Shown piece after piece: positions 1 to 11,865 of a stretch of DNA of 64,000 nt; the first letter of the stretch is position 1; every line of letters begins with the position of its first letter. The position numbers and the translations under genes were made by a program. The notes beneath the pieces are model-generated. The model worked only from the letters and a program-made list of their open reading frames with translations. It made no database searches and was not told the DNA's origin. The stretch comes from Heloderma charlesbogerti (Eukaryota > Chordata > Lepidosauria > Squamata > Helodermatidae): contig JANEZZ010002248.1 in the NCBI GenBank assembly GCA_026122225.1, positions 124,001 to 188,000 of the forward strand, given 5' to 3'.

Positions 1-889
1 GTGCCTCTTTCTGGAACTATTATTAGGAGCCTTTGAGAGAATTGCCTTCTGGCCTTTTTGGGTCAGGGCTCAAAGGCTTGCTGTCAGTCTCGCAAAAGAT
101 GAATGGGACAGCTGCTGCCGCTGTTCCACCCACTGAGAATACCGCAGTCTTCCTTTCTTAGAGACCTCAGTCCAGTTGCTCTGACAATTAAGTAGTCCAC
201 TTTAAAAGGTTTGAAATCAGGTTGCAAAGCAGCAGGAGTGGGAAGAGTAAAACTTGGTAGATGCTTAGGACCCATTACTGCTTCAATAAAAATAGTTTAT
301 ATTCAGGATTTCACTAATAGGCTTGCCACATTCACCATGGCAAGTGTGGTGTGGTGCCATCGTTTGGTGAGTAGCAGCCTCCATGCGCGCACACACACAC
401 ACACACACTGACCCTTTGACAGGAGGTGGGACTTGAAGTACTCTTATCGGTTGGACTGCAGAGATGGCCAAAAGTTGTGCACCCCTGTTTATAGTTGGTC
501 CAGTCTTGGTTTTATATTTATTTGGAAATCAGTTTCGATATCTTGCCACTGAAATCAAGGAAACCTGCAAAGACCTAGAGCTATGCAGGAATCAATCCTA
601 CCATTGCATAGCAGTTCTCCAAAATAAGTGCTAACGTATGTGTACCTCTTCTCCTCCATTGTCGTGAAATATTTGAATATAGAAAAATTTTCACAGGCTC
701 ACCATTGCTTTAAGAAATAGCTGCTTTGGTTCATCAATGTGCATATTTTACCATTTTCAGAAGCATATCATCTAAACATGAAGCATAACATCAGTATGCA
801 TTCCTTAGTAATAAATAATTTGAAGTGCAGTACTTATTCCTCAGTCTCACATAAAAAGACTTCAGGAAATATGATTGTCATTGGAAGGA
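1..889. other. no gene recognised
   Basis: Open frames are short and have no family resemblance. The only clear structure is a (CA)n run at 391-408. No element termini or target duplications could be read. Confidence 0.6.
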
Positions 890-1024
890 CAGCCTTCCTC
901 GACCAGACACTCTCCATATGTTTGGACTACAGTTTCTGTCATCCCTCCCCATTGGCCATACTGGCAGGGGCTGATGGGACTTATCACCAAAAACATATGG
1001 AGGGCACCAGGTTGGGGAAGGCTG
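890..1024. mobile_element. hAT-like palindromic MITE
   Basis: An imperfect inverted repeat of about 135 bp. The ends are CAGCCTTCC and GGAAGGCTG, and the arms share 'CTCCATATGTTT' and 'ATGGCCAAT'-type sequence. The same family (phrases such as 'TGATGGGAGTTGTAG' and 'CTGGAGGGCACCAGGTTG') recurs at 24655 and 26743 in this window and is a common non-autonomous hAT-type repeat in reptiles, recognised from general knowledge. Flanking 8-mers agree only in part, so the copy is old. Confidence 0.7.
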
Positions 1025-2008
1025 ATCTAGGACCTTACTGCATAAAGAAGCGCTGATCATTTCTGCTTTTGAATCCATGCTTTCAATGTTACATCCAACG
1101 TGGGAACACATGGATTTTACTGAAGATCATGAGGTCAAGCAAGCTTCTGCATCCACTGTCTAATCTGTGTGATGATATTGACTACGTTCCTCCATTTCAT
1201 TTAATGGAACACCACAGCAGGGTACAGTCTAAAAGACAAATTGCTGACTTTATAGAATATAATCTGCCCCAAATCACTCATATTAACTCTGATTTTGCCC
1301 CAAGGTAAATGAAAAGCAGCTGAAATCTAAAACTTATCACATCCCTGATAAAATGGTCTGGAACTGAGAAATCTAAAAGACCACCTTATTTATTTTATTA
1401 ACTAATGTAAATCCCATGTCGCCACTGGGGCTAGTAGTCTGGCAGCTGGAACAACTTTACACTTTTAAAATAAACGTACTACAAATAAGCCAGCAAAGGT
1501 GAAAACAAAACAAAACAAAACAAAAGTTCTTTTTTAAAAAGATCATTTGCCATTTCTTGAAGTTTGAGGCCAAAAACACGTGATGTAACATTTTTCTCTC
1601 TGTCCTCCCTCTGGTGCCCTTTCAAGTCTTTCTCCTCAGCTTAGCTTTGTCCTCTATCACCAACTGATTTTTCTTCAGCCCCTTTCTCAACATTCTGGGC
1701 CTGGCCTCATTGGCCCAGCACTCTAAGAGCTCACAGGAGTAAGCATTATTACACATGCATACACAATGTCATGTTACATTACAAGCACAGTATGGGGTAT
1801 ATGCATTAACCTCCCCTTTGCCTCCTCCCTCTCCCTCTCCCTCCTCCCTTCCTGAGCTGCCCAAAGCTTGAGCTTTGAACTTTTTCGAAGTTCAAAATTT
1901 TCTGCGTGTCTACACTACTCAAGCTTCAGTTTAAAAAAAATGAGCAAAATCAGTCTGGTAGGTTATTAGTAATAAGCCTTACAGTACCATATTCGTATAT
2001 AAGATTCT
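1025..2008. other. no gene; unclassified sequence
   Basis: No coding signal. It contains a (CAAAA)n tract near 1503-1525 and a C/T-rich tract near 1812-1855. Confidence 0.5.
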
Positions 2009-2218
2009 GTTTATATCCCACTTTTCCACCAAAGGACTCAGGGTGGTATACAAGGTTCTCCCCACCTCCTTTATGATCAAAACAACCTTACAGGATAGGC
2101 AAGGCTGAAATCATGACTAGCCTAAGGTCACCCAGTGTGTTTCATGGCAAGTGAAGATTTGAAACCCATTTCTCCATCCCTAGTACAACACTTTAACCAC
2201 TAAGCTATGTTGTCTACT
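2009..2218 (-). mobile_element. MIR/CORE-type tRNA SINE
   Basis: Read on the minus strand it has a tRNA-like head ('TAGTGGTTAAAG'-like, complement of 'ctttaaccacta'), a core with 'GGGTGACCTTAGGC', 'GTTGTTTTGATC'-like sequence and a tail ending in 'GGGATATAAA'. This is the L2-mobilised MIR/CORE-SINE layout. Diverged copy. Related copies lie at 42572, 58480, 61934 and 63962. Confidence 0.75.
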
Positions 2219-2291
2219 TTTTTAATGAACCTGCTCCACAGCTGAGATCACCAATCAGAAGCTCTTTGTGTATCCCCACCTTTAAAGGTTA

Positions 2292-3205
2292 GACAGGTGG
2301 GTACAAAGGTGGCTTATACTAAGGAAAACTACAAAAGCAAAAGCAATAAACAATAACATAAAAACAGCAGTTAAAACCAGTAAAGACAACTTCATACCAT
2401 TCAGCAAAGGTGCTGAAATTCTGGAAATGTCTCCCTAATAGGGATAGCATAGGTGCCCATCTCAGTCCAGGATTCTGGTAGACTGCCTGCACCCCCCAAG
2501 CTGCTCCCACTGAGCCCCTGCCCTGCTCAACACTCCCCCCCCCACCATGCTCATCCAGCTTCCTGCACTTACCCAGGCCCTGTCCACCTCCACTGCAATT
2601 GCCATGTTCTTTAAAAAAAAACATGGCAATTGCAATACTGTGCACATCGACATGTGCAAAATGGTGCTGTGAATCTTGTGAATATGGGTGATTAAAGGCA
2701 CTATTTTGCATATAAATCTATGCGCACATTTTCACACAAAGACTTTTATGCAAAATGGCACCGTGAATCACCCGTATATGCAAGATTCATGGCACCACTT
2801 TGCATATAAGTCTATGTGCACAGAATTGCAATCACCATGTTTTTTCAAACATGAAAAAACATGGTGATCATGATGGAAGCGGACAGGGCCCAGGTAAGCG
2901 TGGGCAGCTTGGTGAGCACGCGCATGGAGGGGAGGGGCCCAAGCATGGGTCCGGGAATGTGTGAGAAGGGGCAGAGGCTGGGCGGACACCCAGGGGAGGG
3001 TGCCTGTCCATTCCTACTCCCTAGGTAATTTCACTAGTGCGTTCACTGTTCTTTTAGGTGCCAGGCAAACTCTGCCTGGTTCTTATGGGGTTGAATGGTA
3101 TGAAGTTGTCTTTACTGGTTTTAACTGCTGTTTTTATGTTATTGTTTATTGCTTTTGCTTTTGTAGTTTTCCTTAGTATAAGCCACCTTGAGGGCACCTG
3201 TTGAA
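2292..3205. repeat. 0.9-kb imperfect inverted repeat with nearly identical outer arms
   Basis: The segments near 2319-2402 and 3093-3180 are reverse complements with no visible difference over more than 80 bp. Both translate, in opposite directions, to the same 27-residue string beginning EWYEVVFTGF. Inner pairs also match in part: GACAGGGCCCAGGT at 2882 against its complement at 2573. The arms look like an L2-type LINE 3' tail. Small palindromes at 2594-2635 and 2826-2870 lie inside, each carrying a CATGTT/AACATG repeat. The centre is near 2749. This may be a foldback element or an inverted duplication. No target duplication was identified. Confidence 0.75.
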
Positions 3206-4004
3206 AAGTTCATTATAAATCCTGTAATCATGGGTTCTGATTCATGCCCATTTCCATTCTTAATTCAAGTAGAATTCCTTTTTGTGTGTTTTGTTATCAG
3301 ATCCAGTTGCTGTCAAATACATTTCAGATGTACTCATGAATTGGACCAGTGTGACTATAAAGGTAAGCCGCTATCAGATAAACCTGGGTGTTGCTGGATC
3401 CTATTGGATGACTAAGAAGAATTAAGAGTGAAAGCCATTCCACAGCCAACACTGGGCTTTCCTGGCAACTTAGGCAAAGGTTTTCACGCCTAGCCTGATA
3501 TTATAGGGGTCTGCCAACCCATGTCTTCCTCCACATACTGTATCTCCCAGCAATGTGTAATACAAGAACTGCATGTTGTCGAATTTAGCATTCCCCTGGC
3601 CCCTGCAAGTAGTCACCAATTCGTTGGAGTAGGGGCCAGGAAATGCCAAATGTGATGACTTTTCATCATGTATTTCTTTTACTATGTGTTACTACTATGC
3701 ATTACCAGGGAGCTGCATGAGATGATGCAGGTTTGTGGGAACCACACGTTCCCTATAGTATCTAGTTGGTCCAACAAGACTCTCTGCTTTGATTTTATTA
3801 TGTTTTAAGACCTCATTGATAACAAAGAGGAGTTTTAAAATCATGTGACTGAAGTTGCCTGCTAAAAACTCAGAAACAAACAGTAGGATGACATAGACAT
3901 TGCTTTTAGGTCTTACGCAACACCTATCCCTTCTCCTTCCTCCCTGCTGCTCTTAATCCTTCTTTTTTGGCTAGCACAACACCCAGCACTGTTCTTCCCC
4001 AGTC
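3206..4004. other. no gene recognised
   Basis: Short frames only and no recognisable repeat family. Confidence 0.5.
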
Positions 4005-4421
4005 TAGGGATGTATGAGAAATTAGCTTCAGTTCATTTCTGAGCAGGATTGATTGAGTTTGTTTGCACCTTCCAGATTGAACATGGATTCCGATGAAATC
4101 TGCAGTTGAAGTCCATACATTTCCAAGGTTGCAATGTGATTCGTAGACACCAAAAACATTAACAATAGCATGAATACATTTGAAAAATGTGCATGAAAAA
4201 ATTGCATACTTTTTAAAAATGCACACAAATAAGCTTTAATTGATAGGAGAGGAATGTGTACATTTCAAAGATCTAATTTGGAAAAATACACACATGCATG
4301 GATTTTCATGTGAAAAGAAAACAAAGCTTGCAATCTGATATGGACTCGACTCAGAACGAGCTTCAAGATGGAATTCGGAGAACTTCACTGAGCTGAAGTT
4401 TTGCAGATTTGCACATCCCTA
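4005..4421. mobile_element. group B hAT-like element, old copy
   Basis: Begins TAGGGATGTATGAGAAATTA and ends GCACATCCCTA. The flanking 8-mers are CCCCAGTC (left) and CCCCAAAC (right), 6 of 8 identical, consistent with a decayed 8-bp duplication. The interior is AT-rich with repeated motifs like 'TTTGAAAAATG(T/C)GCA'. No coding capacity. Confidence 0.8.
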
Positions 4422-5168
4422 CCCCAAACCATTTCCTTCTATCATTCCAGCCCATCCAGGAATTTCTGAATGTTATAAACACAATAAATTCTTCACATGA
4501 ACTCCAATTCTGTGTGCACATTTAGATAATTAATTCTGAGTCCAGAATCTGGACTCTTGCTTTTTTTACTGTGGTAAACTCAACCTAACCTTTACCTACA
4601 CTTAAAAATGAAACTAATCCTTGTTTGTTAAAAGATCTTCATTACAGATTGGTTGTTAATCACTGTTTGCCCCAAATCTTTATTTCATCTGATATTTGAA
4701 TACCATTTTAGGATAGTGATTCCTTTGGATGGTAAACATGATGATGGATGTCATACAGACAGCTGTGGTAGGCAAAATTTGTATTTCAGCTAGGAGACAA
4801 GCAACCCAAGCCGATAGCATGAAAGATTGTTCTGTGATTATGGACAACATCTTGTGACAACGTCAGCTATCACAAACTAGCTATATTTCATGCTACTACC
4901 ACTCTGCCTGCCCTGCACATCAAGCTCCCCTCCACCTTTGTCAGCCAGACATTATCTTCCAAAAATGAAGCATAAAGCAACAAGAGGGATTGTAGTATTT
5001 TGTGGCACACATCTCTGAAGGAAAAAAGGCATGTGTCACCTGCCTGTAGTTCAATGGCAGGAGGCCACCAAGCTGTGCCATGTCAGTGATAGCTTGCAAT
5101 ATCTTACTGTTCAAAGCAGGCTCATGACACACCTGCCTTTCACTTCAAAGACATGTATGTCACCTGGA

Positions 5169-5170
<2 letters not shown>
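4422..5170. other. no gene recognised
   Basis: No coding or repeat signature could be supported. Confidence 0.5.

Positions 5171-5222
<52 letters not shown>
5171..5222. repeat. (CT)n(TA)n microsatellite
   Basis: About 34 bp of CT dinucleotides followed directly by about 18 bp of TA. Confidence 0.97.
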
Positions 5223-5459
5223 AATAACATTCTGGATCAGAAATTCAGATTTCGTTTTCCTCCTTCTCATACAGGGCATTAATAAAATGCTAAAAATGAT
5301 TTCAATTCCACTCAGCCACCAAAACAATGTACTTTCCAAAGGTGACAATGATTGCATTGACTCTTAAAATTGTCTATCATAAATGGTGTGTGTAATATTA
5401 TATATAATGTGTCTGTCTAATATTATACACATACATTTTCTCTCTCTTTATCTATCTAC

Positions 5460-5460
<1 letters not shown>

Positions 5461-5510
<50 letters not shown>
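5461..5510. repeat. (AG)n microsatellite
   Basis: Near-pure GA run with one interruption (GAAAGA) at its 5' side. Confidence 0.97.
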
Positions 5511-5512
<2 letters not shown>

Positions 5513-5517
5513 TATAT

Positions 5518-5665
5518 CAGCGTGTCTCAATGGCTAGAGTTATTGGGTAGACCCAGATTGAAAACTCTGTACAAGTCTGTCAGTGGAGGTCCTTGGGTCA
5601 GTCACTACCCTAAGTTCCCTGGAGTAAAGGTGGGATACAAATGTGCTAAATAATATTTATGCATT
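5518..5665 (+). mobile_element. decayed MIR-type SINE
   Basis: Plus-strand order: tRNA-like head ('CTCAATGGCTAGAGT'), core with 'TTGGGTCAGTCACTACC', and tail 'GGTGGGATACAAATGTG'. Spacing fits the SINEs elsewhere in the window, with more divergence. Confidence 0.5.
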
Positions 5666-6050
5666 TAGTTGAGTTTGACAATGTTATTTTTGCCCTTCAA
5701 GAAAAATTGTCAGCAGAAACATCCAGAGCACAGGGGAAGAGACTGAACACCACCACCCTTGTCTCTGTTGGAGCCTTTAGAACTTCACCAACATGAGAGA
5801 GGGGAGCATGGGAGAGATCTGCTGCAGGCATTAAGAAACCTGGCTGCTGTTTTCTGAACTTTGTTTTCCTGGCATAGCTGTTGCAGTTTGTAGTGGTTAT
5901 TAAAGCCTTAATGCATAGGAAATATTTAGTTTATTGCGCTCTGGTTTACACCCTACTGAAAGATAATAATTGCTATTATGTTGCAATGTTTGATTTTGCC
6001 TATTTTGTAATGAATCTGAAATGTTACTATGTTAGTATCAGTGAAATGAG

Positions 6051-6166
6051 TTGTTTATGATTGTAATGAGGTCCTATTATAATGTTGTTGCTGTATTGCT
6101 GTTTTGTTAGCCGCTTTGGGCACTTTTTGTGGAAAAGCGGCATATAAATTAGATGATGATGATGGA
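6051..6166 (+). mobile_element. L2-type LINE 3' tail
   Basis: Ends 'AGCCGCTTTGGGCACTTTTT' then 'AAGCGGCATATAAAT' and a short (GAT)n run. This is the usual 3' end of L2-type LINEs in reptiles. Only the last hundred or so bases are present. Confidence 0.65.
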
Positions 6167-7430
6167 TGTTTTATTTCTTTTTTTCCAGATCTGAGCCAGA
6201 TACATACTGATGGCATTCCTCTCCTTTAATAACGTAACTATATGACCAACAGTTTAAGAAGGGATGTGCTATGAGACTCTTGTGAGTGGGCCAACCAAGA
6301 ATGCAAACTTTGTGGCAAAACATAGGAGCCAACATGAGTTTTGAGAAACCTCCTTCCTGTCCAGGTGACAATTGCTACCAGGCCAAAGTAGGTGCAAGTA
6401 GGTGGCCACTGGGTGCCTGGAGTTTTGGACCCCTGGGGCCAATATTTAATCAAAATAAATCAATTTCCTGAGTACATCAGTGGAGCTCTATGTAGCCACA
6501 GGGAATCCTGTTTGCTCACACAGGGCTACACATTTTTAAAATGAGTGTTTAGGGGTGGGGGCAGTGAGGGATAAGGAATATGGTATTATATATGACCCCA
6601 AACACTGGGAATATAATAAGTCTGACTGTTGGAACTAGGCAGGATGACCTGGGTCTCAAATTCCTCTGCAGCGATGAGTTCACTTGGTCGCCCTGAGCGT
6701 CAGTACCTCTTAGCCTCCATGTTCTGCAGGATTTCTTTGAGGACCAACAAGAAGGATTTAAAGCACTTTTGTACCTTTAGTATCATAATCTTGCAGGGCT
6801 GTAAATGACTAGTGTTAGGATACAAGCCCTTTTCACACAGTCTTCCAACCATGTAGACTGAACACATGGAGGAGGGGACTGTGCCACTCTCCCTTCCCCA
6901 ACTACTATGTGTTGGATGTGTGTGCAGAGCTTATACTCATACCACTTGTACATTGTAGGCTGTTTTCACCATATTTTTTGCAATGTTCCTGATTGCATAG
7001 CAAGCCTGTGCATGTACAAGTTGAACATATGTAGGCTCTGTGCTAATAAGGATGGATGAATCTATCAGATTCCCTTTCTCCCACATTAATTTTTTAAAAA
7101 AAATCTTAAGTTCTTTCTATCCCATACATAAAGACATCTATGAATTTTGGTAAATGATTATCAAAAACAAACCAAAACAAAATTCTCACCCATCTGTACC
7201 AGCCAAATTCAGTAGGAATGGCTATTGAGGCTGTACTATTGCGGATGAAAATGCGACATGAGAGGGAAGCAGGGCCATTCCACCAGCCCTGCTGAAGACC
7301 TCCCTCCTGAAGGCTCCTCCTCCCTCAGCTGTCGCCACCAGCAGCCAAGCCAGCAGGCTGAAACAGAGGAAGAGGAGAGGCGAGGCAGTGCCATTCCAGC
7401 CCTGATGAAAGACTACATATTTTTCTTCTT
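6167..7430. other. no gene; unclassified sequence
   Basis: Short frames without family resemblance. 7258-7410 is purine-rich and translates to low-complexity peptide. Confidence 0.5.
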
Positions 7431-7546
7431 CTGTTCCCATCCCTTTTTCCTTATGTGTTCTGTCTTTTTAGATTATAAGCCTGCAGGAAGGGGATGTCTT
7501 GTTTTACTGCTCGCATGTAAACTGGATAAAAATATTTTATAAATAA
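7431..7546 (+). mobile_element. possible LINE 3' tail
   Basis: The layout 'TTTTTAGATTATAAGCCTGC' then 'GGAAGGGGATGTCTTGTTTT' and 'TAAATAA' resembles the 3' tails of old reptilian LINEs/SINEs. The family cannot be assigned. Confidence 0.4.
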
Positions 7547-7559
7547 CTATTCCCAGCAT

Positions 7560-7667
7560 ATGAACTTGAGCACGCTCCGGGAGAGAGCGGAGGACAGGAA
7601 GGCCTGGCGTGCTATGGTCCATGGGGTCACGAACAGTCGGACACGACTGAACGACTGAACAACAACA
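7560..7667 (+). mobile_element. 108-bp RTE/BovB 3' end with target duplication
   Basis: Matches the last ~100 bp of the BovB copy at 21436-22507, ending 'CGACTGAACAACAACA'. It is bracketed by an exact 11-bp direct repeat ATTCCCAGCAT at 7549-7559 and 7668-7678. This is an extreme 5' truncation made by target-primed reverse transcription. Only the final ~35 codons of the ORF remain. Confidence 0.93.
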
Positions 7668-7678
7668 ATTCCCAGCAT

Positions 7679-8393
7679 GGAGAGGCCCACGTTGTATCTG
7701 CCTGCTGCCATATATCTAATTAAAGATGAGGAATCAGTCAGAAAAAGAGGTGCCAATGACCCTAATTGAGCACCACAAATGTTTTTATAAAAGACAAATG
7801 CGCGAACCAAACAAAATTCTCATCTGTCCCTATCTGTGCACACAGACAGATGAACAAAAGCCGTCTTGGAGAGGGGCAGTGGCGCAATCCCACCTTCTCT
7901 CCATGAATTCAGCCTACAAGACTGGAACACCACAGGAAAGGGCTTCAGAGAGTTCAGACTTAAAAGCCACAAAGTGAGCACAGAAGCCTAGCATCTCCCA
8001 ACACTCAGGTCTATTGCTTCCACCCATGGCTTTCTTCACATGGAGCTTTTATCCTGCAATTGAGATCAGATTGCTCCTTCACAGAAGTTTGCGGGCTCTT
8101 TACATGACGCTATGTGTCTCCTGCACTAAATGCCCTTTGTTCCATTTTTAAATAGAACACAGATAATGAGCTATCAAATTACACCATTGTGTTCTGTTTG
8201 AGTTCCCTCCGTGAAAAGAGGAAAAGCGGCAAGAAGAGGAGTGAGATCAATGAAAGATAATGGAAGACTCAGATATGGGGAGAAGGAGGGGGGAAGGAAG
8301 CAGGTAAAAAAGGGAGTTGTTGTGATCCTGCATTTAAAATGAAGCAGAAAGTCCAGATTTAAATGCAGTATTTTAGGCTGGTTTAGAGATGCC

Positions 8394-8394
<1 letters not shown>
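7679..8394. other. no gene recognised
   Basis: No coding or repeat assignment possible by eye. Confidence 0.5.

Positions 8395-8428
<34 letters not shown>
8395..8428. repeat. (TG)n microsatellite
   Basis: Uninterrupted TG dinucleotides. Confidence 0.97.
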
Positions 8429-8429
<1 letters not shown>

Positions 8430-10741
8430 CAGAAGTCATCTCTCTTAGACAACAGTCATCTTCCCAATGACAACACTTTTCATGTTTTACATGAGCAATA
8501 TCCAGAGATGTGGTTTTGTAATATTGAAACACGGAACACTCAGAAATTGTAATTCTTCTCATCCTCCTTCCCCATCCAATGTTTCAGATTCTGATTTTGA
8601 GGACAACATGTCCTGACTGGAAATGCCTCTATCCCACCATCTGTATACAAATGAAGAGGCAAAACCCGAACCAGGCACGTGAATGAAATCCAGCACTTAT
8701 ATTCAATGACACACTTTTAAGCTAAATTGTTAACAGGACTGTAAACTGTTCAGTGCATCAAGGGAATATTATTTTCCTGAGATCCTAGCCTGTGCATTTT
8801 GCCTCAATCAATTCTTAAGCAGTTTATATGACTGAAAACGATTAGGCACTGCAGTTAATTAGTCTAACTTTTTCTTCAAGGCATACTTCTATGGATCCAG
8901 CTCAAACAAATAGATTCACCAAGAGAAATGGGCAATGTCTTCTCATACTGTATTTCCCAAAACACTTAGTTTCCTGCTGCAAATCATTAAACTGTCAACA
9001 GATGCATTTTGTTTTCCACTTGCACACACGTGCAGGCAATTTTTCTTGAAGGGCAAAAATAACATTAATTTTTGATCCAATAAGAATTTATCAAAAGCCC
9101 GTCACTGTGTACATTTCTACGTCACCCTTTAACGGGTGCCGAGCATCTGTCATGTCATTTGCAATGACTCTCACACAATAATGAGCACAACATTTTGGAT
9201 AGGAAGGAAGGTTTAAAGTTCACACTGTGAACAAGGCAGTGATGGATTATTAATTGAAGGCAACAGAGTATGCCCTGCAGATGACAAGGTGAGCACCCTG
9301 TAATTATTAAATTTAGAAAAGAGCAGAAGCAAGGTCTTCTCCTGGCTTTAAGACAAAGTTGAAGGCAAAGTTCTTTCTTTCTTCCCCTTCCTTCCTGCCT
9401 TCCTTCCTTCCTTCCTTCCTTCTATCCATTCATTCATTCTTTCTTTTTGTTCCAGATCAAAATGTAAAACAAATGTACTTTAGAATCACGGTTGTTGTTG
9501 TTTTTTCCTGGCACCTCTCCATAGCCAATTCCATTCATGCAGAAAAGGGATGAAATTCCATCATTCGAGCATGACATCTCAAAATTCAAACTTAATGAGA
9601 GCTTTGGCAGCTTCTGTCGAAGGCAGACAGTGATTAACAAAACACTTCAGAGTACAAGGCACAGCAGTGCTCAAAGAAAACAGTGATGATCTCCACTTAA
9701 TTGTAGAAAAGCCCAAAGCATCTGCCAGCAGAGGAGAGCTGGAACCATAAGGAGCTATTGCTCAGATAGACTGTCATCTCCAGAGATCAACAACCATATG
9801 CTCAGCTCAAGCGCAAACTCCAAAGAAGTTAATTTTCTGACAAAATACAGGGATAAATATGACATTCAAACAAGTGTGCTCACTCATCCTGAACACACGT
9901 TCATCTGCACGGATCGGATTTATGCATCGTTTAAGCACAAGCAAATATAATTTGTTTTGAACACAAACATTGCTGTATGAGCACAGGTATAATTAATCTT
10001 TGTCCGCTCCTTACAGTCTTGTGTTCTCCTGGCTAACCATGCTTACAGTAAACTTTTGATGAACGGAATTATTCACTTGTTGCATTACACGTGAAGTATC
10101 CAAAATAAAAAGCATGACACCTTTTCTTTTTAGCTTCCTGCAGCTATTTTGACCTAATCCAAATAGAAATCTATTTCCTATTACTTAAAACACTGGTCAA
10201 GGCCTTGTCACTCTATTCAACTATTTTGTACACTTAATTGTATATTAATTAATTAATCACTTAGGTAACCAATGAAAAGAAATACTGCAGAATCTCATAG
10301 AGATTATATTTTGAGGATATTTAATGAAGATTATGGTTTCTTTTGACTAGTGACACAGACAGATAATTTACTGCTTGGAAATTCATGTTAAAACACATCG
10401 TTTGAATCAAGAGATACACATAAGATGATTTAGCACAATACTATTATGAATTCATGGAATGTGTGAATTAATCATACAGATGGGGATGTACATTCAACAT
10501 TAGTATTGACAATGTGTATAGAAAGCTTCTTATGCTGATACCGCTTGCTGGATTGAGGTGTATTTTGAGACTGGGCCAGTACCATGATTAGCTCTAACTT
10601 GCTCTCTACCTAGATTCAACTGTCAGCAAATGGTGACCAGCTTCATTAAGGTTTATTCCCCGTCCAATCTCCAGTCAGGATGCTCACAAGTAACATGCAT
10701 TTCATCGTTCAGATGTATAAATTGCTCTTCCACATATCTCA
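8429..10741. other. long AT-rich tract lacking recognisable repeats; possible conserved non-coding DNA
   Basis: Across about 2.3 kb I recognise no LINE, SINE or MITE, only the (CTTC)n run at 9370-9422. Homeodomain-type ATTA/TAATTA cores are frequent (for example 9250-9260, 9300-9310 and the TTAATTAATTAATCAC stretch near 10244). Long repeat-poor AT-rich tracts like this often hold vertebrate conserved non-coding elements. No coding signal. Confidence 0.35.
9370..9422. repeat. (CTTC)n microsatellite
   Basis: Imperfect TTCT/CTTC tetranucleotides. Confidence 0.9.
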
Positions 10742-11669
10742 CACCGATTGGTTCAAAATTGGGAAAGGAGTATGACAAGGCTGCATATTGTCGCCCTGCT
10801 TATTTAACTTATATGCAGAGTACATCATGAGAAATGCCGGGTTGGATGAATCACAGGTCGGAATTAAGATTGCTGGGAGAATTATCAACAGCCTCAGATA
10901 CACAGATAATACCACCCTAATGGCAGAAAGTGAAGAGGATCTCAAGAGCCTCTTGTTGAGGGTGAAAGAGGAGAGTGCAAAAGCTGGTTTGAAACTCAAC
11001 ATTAAAAAAAATGAAGATCATGGCTTCTGGCCCCATCACTTCCTGGCATATGGAAGGGGAAGAAATGGAAGCAGTGACAGATTTTATTTTCTTGGGCTCC
11101 AAGATCACCGCAGACGGTGACTGTAGCCATGAAATTAAAAGACGCTTGCTCCTTGGGAGGAAAGCTATGGCAAACCTAGACAGCATAGTAAGAAGCAGAG
11201 ACATCACTTTGCCGACAAAGGTCCGTCTAATCAAAACTATGGTTTTCCCAGTAGTAACATATGGCTGTGAGAGCTGGACTATAAGGAAGGCTGAGCGCTG
11301 AAGAATCGATGCTTTGGAACTGTGGTGCTGGAGAAGACTCTTACGAGTCCCCTGGACTACAAGGAGGTCAAATCAGTCCATCCTAAAGGAAATCAACCCT
11401 GACTGCTCATTGGAAGGACAGATACTGAAGCTGAAGCTCAAATATTTTGGCCACCTAATGCGAAGACAAAACTCTCTGAAAAAGACCCTGATGCTGGGAA
11501 AGACTGAAGGCAAAAGGAGAAGGGGACGGCAGAGGATGAGATGGCTAGATAGAATCACTGATGCAATGAATATGGACTTGAGCACACTCCAGGAGACAGC
11601 ACAGGACAGGAAGGCCTGGTGTGCTATGGTCCATGGGGTCATGAAGAGTCAGACACGACTGAACAACAA
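10742..11669 (+). pseudogene. decayed RTE/BovB reverse transcriptase, 5'-truncated
   Basis: Aligns along its whole length with the better copy at 21428-22492. It keeps the RT palm text 'GCILSPCLFNLYAEYIMR' region (spoiled at its start) and the C-terminal domain ending 'RRGRQRMRWLDRITDAMNM'. Three lesions are visible. The catalytic YADD box reads YTDN near 10899-10910. An eighth A in an A-run near 11003-11010 shifts the frame by +1. CGA has become TGA at about 11299-11301. The 3' tail is CTGAACAACAA. No clear target duplication was read. Dead copy, not translated as RT. Confidence 0.92.
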
Positions 11670-11775
11670 ATGTACATAGAAATAAAAGCAAACCCGAATA
11701 TACTCCAGTTTACACAACCATGGACTTAAAAACAAAGCATAAAACTCTCTTAAAATCAGCAACAGAGATGCACTG

Positions 11776-11865
11776 CCAATGCAATCCTATAAATGTATAC
11801 TCAGAAGTAAGCCCCCTTGAGTTCAATTAGGCTTACTTCCATGTAAGTGCATATAGTATGCAAAT
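11776..11865. mobile_element. short PIF/Harbinger-like MITE remnant
   Basis: 'TGCAATCCTATA' on the left and 'CTCAGAAGTAAGCCCCC' next to 'AGGCTTACTTCC' on the right give the palindromic layout also seen at 29900, 50653 and 62960. Ends are eroded. Confidence 0.5.

Noticed and set aside
5031..5282. Frames with long Ser-Leu or Tyr-Ile runs
   Set aside because: These translate the (CT)n(TA)n microsatellite. The same explanation holds for frames at 283-471, 8174-8452, 30028-30216 and 43154-43351.
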